A stretch of DNA of 14,587 nucleotides from NCBI GenBank assembly GCA_963991145.1, contig CAXDOZ010000059.1:1-14587 (forward strand), read 5' to 3'. Position 1 is the first letter of the stretch, and each line of letters opens with the position of its first letter. Positions 8,049 to 14,572 of the stretch are shown piece by piece. This DNA comes from CAXDOZ01 sp963991145 (GTDB taxonomy: Bacteria; Bacteroidota; Bacteroidia; Chitinophagales; JABDMM01). The translations under genes were made by a program, and so were the position numbers. The notes beneath the pieces were generated by a model that was not told the origin of the DNA, ran no database searches, and saw only the letters and a program-made list of their open reading frames with translations.

Positions 8049-8484
8049 TGAATAAGCTTTTAAGAGCAGACCAAAGTTTCTTTTTCGCCTCTGGACTTTG
8101 CTCAAGTTCTGCTAATGAAGGAGCGCATAATGCCGTAACAGATTCCAGAGCCACATCGAGAAAAGGAATCCATTGGATATTAGAACCAAATACTTCTGAG
8201 GGATTGCCAAAGATTATAACTCTGGACACCTTAGCTGACAATAGCTCTGAAAGCGCATAGCGCTTATCGGAGGAGAGATTCGCTAAAGTCCAATCAGCCT
8301 CATTTAAACCCACAGCTCCAAGTATTTTATTTAGTAAATCGGCATTAGTACCCTCAAATGCTGCATCAATAAGGATAACTACAGTGTCTGATTGAACTTC
8401 TGAGTTTCCTTTTCGGTTAAAACTGTCAGAAGAGTTAATCAGTAGATCGCCTGAGTACAGTGCTGTTTGGTTGTTTGAGCTCAT
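8038..8484 (-). CDS. HolD (DNA pol III psi)/UDG-fold-like small protein, tentative
   Basis: 148 residues with no signal peptide or membrane segment. Residues 1-33 are polar and probably disordered. The rest reads as an alternating alpha/beta domain: VVILIDAAF (35-43), LLNKILGAVGL (50-60), VSRVIIFG (86-93), and a C-terminal APSLAELEQSPEAKKKLW (121-138). The last part resembles, from memory, the E. coli psi subunit pattern 'SPALTDLRANPTARAALW'. It also resembles the C-terminal HPSxLLRxPExKxxxW region of family 4 uracil-DNA glycosylases. The glycosylase catalytic motifs and Fe-S cysteines are absent, so it is not an active UDG. It is first in the run with rdgB, the sigma factor and the anti-sigma protein. 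Function remains unproven; a lineage-specific replisome accessory protein is one possibility. Confidence 0.5.
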   Translation of the reverse strand: MSSNNQTALYSGDLLINSSDSFNRKGNSEVQSDTVVILIDAAFEGTNADLLNKILGAVGLNEADWTLANLSSDKRYALSELLSAKVSRVIIFGNPSEVFGSNIQWIPFLDVALESVTALCAPSLAELEQSPEAKKKLWSALKSLFNVS

Positions 8485-8537
8485 TATTTATCGGATTTGC
8501 CTTTTCGGGGTATTCCCTTAGCTACAGTTAAAATTAG

Positions 8538-8545
8538 TAATTTCG
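8538..8545 (+). promoter_or_regulatory. Possible -7 promoter element of ilvE
   Basis: TAATTTCG lies 6 nt upstream of the ilvE ATG in the 67-nt divergent spacer. It matches the Bacteroidota -7 consensus TAnnTTTG at all but one position. If it is used, the ilvE mRNA would have almost no 5' leader. No -33 TTG is visible at the expected distance, so confidence is low. Confidence 0.3.
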
Positions 8546-8551
8546 CGGCCT

Positions 8552-9637
8552 ATGAAATACCAGATCACCGTACATAAAACCAATGATTCCAAGCTTTCTG
8601 GAGTAAATTTTGACAATCTTCCTTTCGGTAAGGTCTTTACAGACCATATGTTTATCGCAAAATATAAAGATGGAGATTGGCAAGATTGCCAGATCAGGCC
8701 TTTGGACTCCCTGAGTTTACATCCATCGGTGACTTCTCTTCATTACGGCCAATCAATTTTTGAAGGCTTGAAAGCGCAAAAATCTGATGATGGAACTCCA
8801 TTGATTTTCAGACCAGATGAGAATGCAAAAAGATTGAATTCTTCTGCACGCAGAATGGCTATGCCAGAGCTACCGGAAGAGTTGTTTCTAGCGGGCTTAA
8901 ACAAGCTAATTGATATTGACTCAGATTGGATTCCAACCAATGAAGGTCAGTCTCTTTATATCAGACCCTTTATGTTCGCCTCAGACGAATACGTAGGTAT
9001 TAAGCCATCTGATGAGTACATTTTTGTAATATTCGCTTCACCTGTTGGAGCCTACTACTCTACCCCGGTTAAAGTTTACGTTTCTGAAGACTACGTTAGA
9101 GCTTTCCCTGGCGGAACGGGAGCAGCGAAGGTCGCAGGAAACTATGCAGCAGCGTTACTTCCAGCAAAGGTTATTCAGGACAAAGGCTACCATCAGGTTC
9201 TTTGGCTAGATGGAATCGAGAAGAAGTACTTCCAGGAAATCGGTACTATGAACGTGTTCTTCAGCATAGATGGGAAACTCATCACTCCTAGTCTTGATGA
9301 AGAAACAATTCTTCCTGGAATCACGAGAAAAAGTGTGATTGCCCTGGCAAATGAAGCCGGTATTGAAGTTGAGGAGCGTAAGATCAGCACCGATGAGCTT
9401 TTCAAAGCCATTGAAGAAGGAAGAGTAGCTGAAGCATTTGGAACAGGCACTGCGGCCACTATTTCACACATTTCAGATATTGGATACAGAGACAGAAATT
9501 ACGAACTTCCTCCTATCACTGATGATTTGTTCTCAAGCAAAGTAAAAATCATCCTTGACGACCTTAAAAAGGGACGTAGAGAGGATAGCCACAACTGGTT
9601 ATTCAATGTGGAGAGAGAGAACGCTTCCTTAGTCTAA
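8552..9637 (+). CDS. ilvE: Branched-chain amino acid aminotransferase
   Basis: 361-residue class IV, PLP-dependent aminotransferase, of the longer BCAT2-like type shared with eukaryotic BCATs. It reversibly transfers the amino group between glutamate and the 2-oxo acids of leucine, isoleucine and valine in the cytosol. LHYGQSIFEGLKA (63-75) is the conserved N-terminal motif. GGTGAAKVAGNYAA (187-200) contains the Schiff-base lysine, Lys193. FGTGTAATISHI near the C-terminus binds the PLP phosphate. The residue after Val194 is Ala where many homologues have Gly (K-x-G-G-N-Y), a mild variation. The start ATG 8552 gives the expected length. The gene stands alone on its strand. Its stop overlaps that of the convergent DUF1571 gene by 4 nt. 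Confidence 0.95.
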   Translation: MKYQITVHKTNDSKLSGVNFDNLPFGKVFTDHMFIAKYKDGDWQDCQIRPLDSLSLHPSVTSLHYGQSIFEGLKAQKSDDGTPLIFRPDENAKRLNSSARRMAMPELPEELFLAGLNKLIDIDSDWIPTNEGQSLYIRPFMFASDEYVGIKPSDEYIFVIFASPVGAYYSTPVKVYVSEDYVRAFPGGTGAAKVAGNYAAALLPAKVIQDKGYHQVLWLDGIEKKYFQEIGTMNVFFSIDGKLITPSLDEETILPGITRKSVIALANEAGIEVEERKISTDELFKAIEEGRVAEAFGTGTAATISHISDIGYRDRNYELPPITDDLFSSKVKIILDDLKKGRREDSHNWLFNVERENASLV

Positions 9638-10491
9638 AGACTAAAGTCCTCGGTACCCAGATCAGGGTTTACTTCAAGTTTTAGGAAAATGTATTTCTCA
9701 AAGATGCCATTGTTATCATGCATCTCTTGATAGATAGGATGATTGTTTGACTTATCTATATACAGAACAGTCTTTCTGGAATAAGAGCTTGGAATAGATA
9801 TGACATCACCAGGCTTAACATCCTTCTCCCAATTTGAAAAATTCGAATTGATCTGTCTGATCAGGAATTCAGAGATATTCTTTGAATGAGAAATTGAGAA
9901 CAGCGATTCGCCCTTTCTTACTTCGTATTCAGTGAAATGAAAGTCCTTGTTTTCTAGAACCACTTTTTCACATTCTATCCCATTAAAATCGATATCACCT
10001 TCATGCTGAACCGTGAAAGATTCAGGATTCTCTTTGTTTCGCTCTAAATGAACCGCTAGTTGCTCCTGAATAATATTGAACCCCGCCTCCAGAACTGAGT
10101 GGTGGTTTCCTTTCCTCATTTTGTTCCCAAATGGATTCAGCTTGACTGTTGGGATAAACAAACCAGGATTCACTCTTGCCTGCCCATTGTTCTTCCCCTC
10201 TTCATAAAGAATAACAACTCCCTTGTGAGGCTTCTCAAGACAGTTCAGATTTACTTTATAAGGTTCTGTATGCAGCGAAAACTTGATTCGATCATATTTG
10301 AGTTCACCCTGGATTCTCTCATAGGACTTAAGCTCATAACGGTAGCTCTTACCCTGTGAGATAGCGTCTATAGATGTCTCAAGCACTTGAAATGCTTGCT
10401 TTTCGGAGTCACTACCAGCCGATACGGCCAAAGGCGCACCAAAAGAAAAAACCATAAGGAGAATACTGAAAGAAAGGCTATACAGTCTCAT
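9634..10491 (-). CDS. Secreted DUF1571-type protein with an inserted LysM domain
   Basis: 285 residues with a signal peptide (about 1-25, ending PLAVSA), so probably exported to the periplasm. Residues 30-185 resemble DUF1571, a beta-rich, LolA/outer-membrane-lipoprotein-carrier-like fold (YRYELKSYERIQGELKYDRIKF, GVVILYEEGK). Residues 188-235 form a LysM domain: YEVRKGESLFSIS at its start and VKPGDVISIPSSY at its end. LysM domains bind peptidoglycan. The DUF1571 pattern then resumes (TVLYIDKSNNHPIYQEMHDNNGIFEKYIF, 241-269), so the LysM appears nested between strands rather than added at an end. A wall-anchored carrier or envelope role is an inference. It lies 51 nt downstream of the Mpo1-like gene on the same strand. 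Its stop overlaps that of ilvE. Confidence 0.75.
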   Translation of the reverse strand: MRLYSLSFSILLMVFSFGAPLAVSAGSDSEKQAFQVLETSIDAISQGKSYRYELKSYERIQGELKYDRIKFSLHTEPYKVNLNCLEKPHKGVVILYEEGKNNGQARVNPGLFIPTVKLNPFGNKMRKGNHHSVLEAGFNIIQEQLAVHLERNKENPESFTVQHEGDIDFNGIECEKVVLENKDFHFTEYEVRKGESLFSISHSKNISEFLIRQINSNFSNWEKDVKPGDVISIPSSYSRKTVLYIDKSNNHPIYQEMHDNNGIFEKYIFLKLEVNPDLGTEDFSL

Positions 10492-10542
10492 TGTTAAACC
10501 AATTGAGCATTAAACACAGAATTGGTCAACAGGTTTAAGATT

Positions 10543-11025
10543 TTAATAGCTAATTCCAATCTTTCTGTAGATAAAGTGCAAAAGCCAGGCGGGACCGATC
10601 AATAGATACTGAAGGTCTTCAAAAAAGCTTGGTTTAGCTCCCTCGATCTTGTGACCGATAAACTGACCAATCCATGCAATTACGAAGATTGAAACTGATA
10701 GAATCAGGAGGCCTGTTTGTGGATTGGTAAAGCCCAATGGATTTGCCTCTAATAATATCATGTTCAGATACAACATTCCTCCTCCTATGATAAGAAATCC
10801 AAAAAACATGGGAAGAGATAAGCGTAAATAGAAAATGAGAGCAAGGATCAGAACAATTGTTGCTGCATTTACCCAGCCACCTGCAACTTCTGGAAAAGGT
10901 ATACTTAAAAGCAAACCAAAGATGCTGAACATGATCGCTGGAACGCAGATCCAATGAATTGCCTTATTGATCTTGTTTTGGTGACTTACTCCATAATCAT
11001 CCAGCCATTGTTGAATCCCCTTCAT
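10543..11025 (-). CDS. Mpo1-like (DUF962/YGL010w) membrane protein
   Basis: 160 residues with four or more hydrophobic segments (about 26-43, 52-68, 72-92 and 105-121). Two conserved blocks are diagnostic. One is the N-terminal YGVSHQNKINKAIHW, with His15 and His24. The other is AWIGQFIGHKIEGAKPSF, with His125 (residues 117-133), followed by LLIGPAW. Yeast Mpo1 is an Fe(II)-dependent dioxygenase that shortens 2-hydroxy fatty acids derived from phytosphingosine. The histidines here are probably the metal ligands. Whether this bacterial homologue acts on 2-hydroxy fatty acids, which occur in some Bacteroidota lipids, is inferred and not shown. It starts 26 nt downstream of a terminator, so it probably has its own promoter. 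A near-consensus TAACTTTT lies at 11039-11046 on the minus strand. Confidence 0.82.
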   Translation of the reverse strand: MKGIQQWLDDYGVSHQNKINKAIHWICVPAIMFSIFGLLLSIPFPEVAGGWVNAATIVLILALIFYLRLSLPMFFGFLIIGGGMLYLNMILLEANPLGFTNPQTGLLILSVSIFVIAWIGQFIGHKIEGAKPSFFEDLQYLLIGPAWLLHFIYRKIGISY

Positions 11026-11051
11026 CTTTTCTTTTTCTAAAAGTTACAAAT

Positions 11052-11078
11052 AAAAAAAGCCCCGATAAACGGGGCTTT
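11052..11078 (-). terminator. Strong intrinsic terminator after the 268-residue T9SS cargo gene
   Basis: AAAGCCCCG (11056-11064) and CGGGGCTTT (11070-11078) form a perfect 9-bp, GC-rich stem with a 5-nt ATAAA loop. On the minus strand a run of seven U follows (A residues 11052-11058, partly paired in the stem). It lies 20-46 nt downstream of the stop codon at 11098 and separates the T9SS cargo genes from the Mpo1-like gene. On the plus strand only three T follow the stem, so minus-strand use is expected. Confidence 0.9.
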
Positions 11079-11097
11079 CAAGAAGATTAGTTACTTA

Positions 11098-11904
11098 TTA
11101 ATGAGTAACAACGAATTTTTGAGAGATAGACTCACGACCATTGCTGATTGAGTACATGTAAACTCCGTTAGGAAGCTCATTCACATCAATGTCATAAGTG
11201 TTTTCACCTGGAACAGCCTGAATGTCACGAGAAACAACAGTTCTTCCAACCATGTCAACCACAGAAAGAACATAGTCACTTGCTTCTTTCGAAGTGAAAG
11301 TAACCTTAGCAGTGTTAACTGCTGGGTTTGGAATAAGGCTTAAGCTTTCAGATACAAGCAGATCTTCGATTCCAGTACCAGGATTGAAGTTACATGGATC
11401 ACCCATATTAATTACCTGAAGGATTACTGCAAGGTTGTCAGATACTGCGCTAGCATCTACATCAGTAACAGGGTATAATGGGAAGTTGATACCAGTTGGA
11501 TAGAAAGAAGCCCAAACGGTTGCGATAATTGAAAGTGGGTAGTTTCCTAATGGATCATTAGTTGTTCCACAAAGCTTGATACAACCTCTTTCCTGATTAA
11601 TGAAAGTGTTGTCCATGTTGTTTGTACTCCAATCGATTCCTGTTGGAAGTCCTCCAACACTATCAACTCTAAGTGAGTCGATAAATACAAGTTGACCTGA
11701 GAAGTTCACAGTATCAAAGTTGTATAACTGAATTGTTTGATCGTAAGCTACGCCTTGCTCAATACAAGGAATGCTGTCTGGATCTGGAGAAAGACCTGGC
11801 TCAGTCAATGCTCCTGGATCTACCACACAGGTTGGACATTGTGCATTTAGATTAAGAGTAGCCAGTGAGAATACAATGGCAATTAAGAGGGTATACGTTT
11901 TCAT
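11098..11904 (-). CDS. Secreted protein with CPTC N-terminal module and T9SS type A sorting domain
   Basis: 268 residues. The signal peptide (1-21) ends LNLNA, so the mature protein starts near QCPTC. Residues 22-165 are an Ig/cadherin-like module: GVAYDQTIQL, GGLPTGIDWS, GCIKLCGTTNDPLGNYPLSI. This module is also present in the next gene upstream. Residues about 188-268 are a type A T9SS sorting domain (SLIPNPAVNTAKVTF ... NGVYMYSISNG), which directs export across the outer membrane and usually attachment to the surface by removal of the domain. The four cysteines (C23, C26, C108, C112) could form disulfides. There is no enzyme motif, so a structural or binding surface protein is likely. It is followed by a strong terminator at 11052-11078. 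Confidence 0.85.
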   Translation of the reverse strand: MKTYTLLIAIVFSLATLNLNAQCPTCVVDPGALTEPGLSPDPDSIPCIEQGVAYDQTIQLYNFDTVNFSGQLVFIDSLRVDSVGGLPTGIDWSTNNMDNTFINQERGCIKLCGTTNDPLGNYPLSIIATVWASFYPTGINFPLYPVTDVDASAVSDNLAVILQVINMGDPCNFNPGTGIEDLLVSESLSLIPNPAVNTAKVTFTSKEASDYVLSVVDMVGRTVVSRDIQAVPGENTYDIDVNELPNGVYMYSISNGRESISQKFVVTH

Positions 11905-11933
11905 ACGTTATTGATTTATGTTAAGAATCATTT

Positions 11934-11941
11934 CAAATTTA
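11934..11941 (-). promoter_or_regulatory. Possible -7 promoter element of the 268-residue cargo gene
   Basis: Minus-strand TAAATTTG is an exact match to the Bacteroidota -7 pattern TAnnTTTG. It lies 30 nt upstream of ATG 11904, giving a leader of about 20-25 nt. It follows the terminator-like hairpin at 11950-11988, so the downstream gene may be transcribed separately from the upstream cargo gene. No clear -33 TTG is seen at the right distance. Confidence 0.35.
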
Positions 11942-11949
11942 CATAATAT

Positions 11950-11988
11950 AAAATGCCCTTAAGTTGCGGTAGCAACATTCTTAAGGCA
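11950..11988 (-). terminator. Terminator-like hairpin after the 609-residue cargo gene
   Basis: Read on the minus strand, TGCCTTAAG ... TTGC-TACC-GCAA ... CTTAAGGGCA folds into a long stem with a 4-nt bulge on one side, one bulged G on the other and a TACC loop. TTTTATATT follows it. The stem overlaps the stop codon of the gene ending at 11981. Both the imperfect stem and the short, interrupted U-run make it weaker than the one at 11052-11078. Confidence 0.5.
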
Positions 11989-13810
11989 TAATGATCAGTT
12001 TATTAGTCAACCACTCTCCCTTGATCGACAAGCCGATTATATAGCTTCCGGCAGCAAGATTCTGCAGATCTACATCAACAGCTTCTACACCTTCTTTGAT
12101 CAGTGAGTTAAATATCACTTTTCCTTCCAGATCAAACACTGCAATTTCATCAACATCTGTTGATGCCGGTAGATTCACTTTGAATTGGCCGCTATTTGGA
12201 TTTGGATAGATATCCCATTCAAGTCCTTTCAGTTCTGCAACATTAGCCCAATCAAGATTTAATGGAGGACTGGTATTTTCACAAGGGCCAAAGTATATCC
12301 TGGCAGTATAGATCCCTTCTGAGGGAGGATCTAAAAATTGCCCATTCTCTCCAGGAATAATGTTTCCATTCACTGCCCATTCAACAAGGAAATTTGGAGG
12401 AAGATTGGCCACGACTAGCTGTCCCTGATTTTCAATAAGACTTACAATAATTGGAGCATTGGGTAAGACATCAATAAAATGCATCGTGCTGGAGGAAGCG
12501 CAGAAATTCTGGTCTTTTGTTTCTACCCAATAATTTCCAGGCTCAGTAACAAATAAGATGGAGTCTTCCGCTCCTGCAATTTGAATAGTATCATTATACC
12601 ATTGATAGAATGCTGATGGAGTAGATTCAAGAATCACGGTATCTCTATCACAAATAGTGTCGGTAGGGTAACTAACCATTGGCGTACCAGGCTCGGAAAA
12701 AACATCGATAAAGATGGTGTCATTAAACCTGATTACAGGATGGGAGATTTCTACTTCAACCGTCATCCCTCCAACTAGTGAGGTAAGGGTTTGAACTCCT
12801 TCTTGTTGTCCAACAAAAACAACGGCACCGGCATCGCAATTTGGCAATGGTGATGGGTCAAGGTCAGTAAACCTTAGACTGTACAGACCGGAATTCAATG
12901 GGCCTAAGCCTGAATTATTCATTGGTATACTAAGAGGGAATTGAATAATATCTTCAAAGTAGTCGGTGTATACAGCAGTGCCGAAGTAATTCCCATTATC
13001 AAAAAGTGCCATATCCAGATCCGGGCCTTCAAATGGAAGCCCAAGACAGATTCCAGCACAATCATTACAACTAGTTCCACTTACGGTGATCTTTTCGATC
13101 TTGTATCCAACTGTATCAATAACAGTTCTTGCGATCACTCTATACCTACCTGGGCTGTATGTCTGCGAAGGAGGAGATTCGGCTGTGGTAGTAACTCCAT
13201 TCCCAAAATCCCAGTAATAATCGAAGCCCTGAACACCATTGCTTGGGAAATTATTTGTGAAATCAACTCGTGTGGTGCCACATCCACTTGTTGGTGTGTA
13301 AGTAAATGAACTTGCGCCTCCGGCGGATGGAAGGATCTTTATCGTGAATTCGTAATCTTCATTTTGAGAAATCTGTCCAATAACCGGAGCAGTTACAGTT
13401 GCAGTCAGAAATACTGTTACATTATAATTTCCTGGAGCTATTGGTGTACCGCAAAATGTAATACAGCCAAGTTGATCACCAGATGATGGAAAATATTCAC
13501 AGTTGTTTCCTACTGGTTGATTACATGACCAACTAAGTCCGAAAGGCACACCACTGGCACCTGTGATCTCAATTTTATCAAGATCTACCGTAATTCCAGT
13601 TCCGGGATCTGTTACAGGCGATGGCATGGCAAATGAAATCTCCTCATTGTAAGGAACCCCTACTCTACCATCAGGCATGCTAGATGCGCAAATACCAATT
13701 GTTCCTCCTGTTAGACAAGCCGTATCCTCTGTACATGTTGGACATTGGGCATCAGCTGAAAAAACACCAATCAGCCCAAATAAAAGTGTAATTAGAAATG
13801 CTTTCCTCAT
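11981..13810 (-). CDS. Large secreted multidomain protein (CPTC module, PKD, Ig-like, T9SS type A sorting domain)
   Basis: 609 residues with a signal peptide (1-21, ending SADA). Residues 22-160 repeat the architecture of the N-terminal module of the neighbouring 268-residue protein: AQCPTC, GVPYNEEISF, GVPFGLSWS, GCITFCGTPIAPGNYNVTV. Residues about 168-245 are a PKD domain with FDYYWDFGNG. A Cys-containing stretch (CNDCAGIC, 248-255) leads into a second beta-rich region up to 372. Residues about 385-448 are an Ig-like domain (FYQWYNDTIQIAGAEDS ... GNYWVET). Residues 455-515 may be another Ig-like domain. Residues 530-609 form the sorting domain, starting IYPNPNSGQF. No enzyme motif is visible; surface adhesion or structure is likely. 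Gaps of 75-76 nt separate it from both neighbouring cargo genes. Confidence 0.85.
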   Translation of the reverse strand: MRKAFLITLLFGLIGVFSADAQCPTCTEDTACLTGGTIGICASSMPDGRVGVPYNEEISFAMPSPVTDPGTGITVDLDKIEITGASGVPFGLSWSCNQPVGNNCEYFPSSGDQLGCITFCGTPIAPGNYNVTVFLTATVTAPVIGQISQNEDYEFTIKILPSAGGASSFTYTPTSGCGTTRVDFTNNFPSNGVQGFDYYWDFGNGVTTTAESPPSQTYSPGRYRVIARTVIDTVGYKIEKITVSGTSCNDCAGICLGLPFEGPDLDMALFDNGNYFGTAVYTDYFEDIIQFPLSIPMNNSGLGPLNSGLYSLRFTDLDPSPLPNCDAGAVVFVGQQEGVQTLTSLVGGMTVEVEISHPVIRFNDTIFIDVFSEPGTPMVSYPTDTICDRDTVILESTPSAFYQWYNDTIQIAGAEDSILFVTEPGNYWVETKDQNFCASSSTMHFIDVLPNAPIIVSLIENQGQLVVANLPPNFLVEWAVNGNIIPGENGQFLDPPSEGIYTARIYFGPCENTSPPLNLDWANVAELKGLEWDIYPNPNSGQFKVNLPASTDVDEIAVFDLEGKVIFNSLIKEGVEAVDVDLQNLAAGSYIIGLSIKGEWLTNKLIIMP

Positions 13811-13885
13811 GTTGTAATCTTATTATTCTACTTCTCGAAGCTGAAATCGTCAGCTAATTCGAAAAAGCAAGAGTCTCTACAGGTA

Positions 13886-14572
13886 TTAGTTAATTGTAAA
13901 TCTTAGAACACGCTGCTCAGCATCTGTCTGAAGCATCAAATGATAAATTCCAGCAGGAAGATCTGGAGTGATAACCTGAATGTTATTCGTTCCTTCAGAT
14001 AGCTCAAGATCTTGTGAATGCACCATTTTACCCAACATGTCATAAACTACTACTGCTGCATCCTCAAACTGAGTAGAAGAGACTTCCAGGTTAAATACAC
14101 CTGTGTTTGGATTAGGGTAAAGCTTCACATCCTTTAAGAGGTTTGCTGTTATATCATCTATACTGGTAAATGAAATCACCCCAGATTCCCAATCACAACT
14201 TGGGTAAGCTCTATTTACTGCCCTAACAGTATAATCACCAGGTGTGCTCATTTCATAGGTTGGGCCATTCGCTCCCGGGATAGGGATGTTATTCAAGAAG
14301 TATTGAACATTAAACTGGCTGCTCGAAGGCGGCGGATTGAGGAAAATGGTATTACCCTGGACAAGCACGCTTGTATTTGGAGTCCCGTAATACTTAACAC
14401 TTGCAGTGTCAGATCTTCCAAAACAGTTATTTGAATCAACAACCTCAACAAAGTATTCCTTGCTATTTCTAACAACCACAAATGAATCAGTAAGGCCATT
14501 GATCAATAATCCCTCTTCCCACCATTGATAAGAAATTGCTCCTGCAGGAACAGATGTCGATAATACTGGCCA
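13886..14572 (-). CDS. T9SS cargo protein, C-terminal part, with a disrupted upstream frame
   Basis: The frame from 14572 down to the stop at 13886 encodes an Ig-like domain (PVLSTSVPAGAISYQWWEE ... EYFVEVVDSNNCFG). A second Ig-like domain follows (NVQYFLNNIPIPGANG ... GDYTVRAV). A type A T9SS sorting domain ends it (VKLYPNPNTGVFNLEV ... LPAGIYHLML). No signal peptide is encoded in this frame, and two TGA codons (14573-14578) precede it. A protein with a sorting domain but no export signal is not sensible, so the true gene almost certainly continues to the right in another frame. The shift would be near 14570, or there is a sequence error there. The first in-frame start codon inside is TTG 14506, which would give 206 residues and split the first Ig domain. 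I treat the piece as a 5'-incomplete, possibly frameshifted gene. Confidence 0.7.
   Translation of the reverse strand, partial: WPVLSTSVPAGAISYQWWEEGLLINGLTDSFVVVRNSKEYFVEVVDSNNCFGRSDTASVKYYGTPNTSVLVQGNTIFLNPPPSSSQFNVQYFLNNIPIPGANGPTYEMSTPGDYTVRAVNRAYPSCDWESGVISFTSIDDITANLLKDVKLYPNPNTGVFNLEVSSTQFEDAAVVVYDMLGKMVHSQDLELSEGTNNIQVITPDLPAGIYHLMLQTDAEQRVLRFTIN

Noticed and set aside
10099..10359. Open frame of 86 codons on the plus strand
   Set aside because: It lies wholly inside the DUF1571/LysM gene on the opposite strand, has no recognisable domain and no start signal. It is a shadow of the real gene.
11815..11845. CPTC just after the signal peptides, considered as a thioredoxin-like active site or lipobox
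   Set aside because: There is no thioredoxin fold around it. The residue before the Cys is Gln, which does not fit a lipoprotein box. A disulfide or metal site in a surface module is more sensible.
13839..13855. 6-bp inverted repeat AGCTGA/TCAGCT upstream of the 609-residue gene, considered as a terminator or operator
   Set aside because: No U-run follows on either strand. The stem is short, and a chance palindrome of this size is expected in a window of this length.
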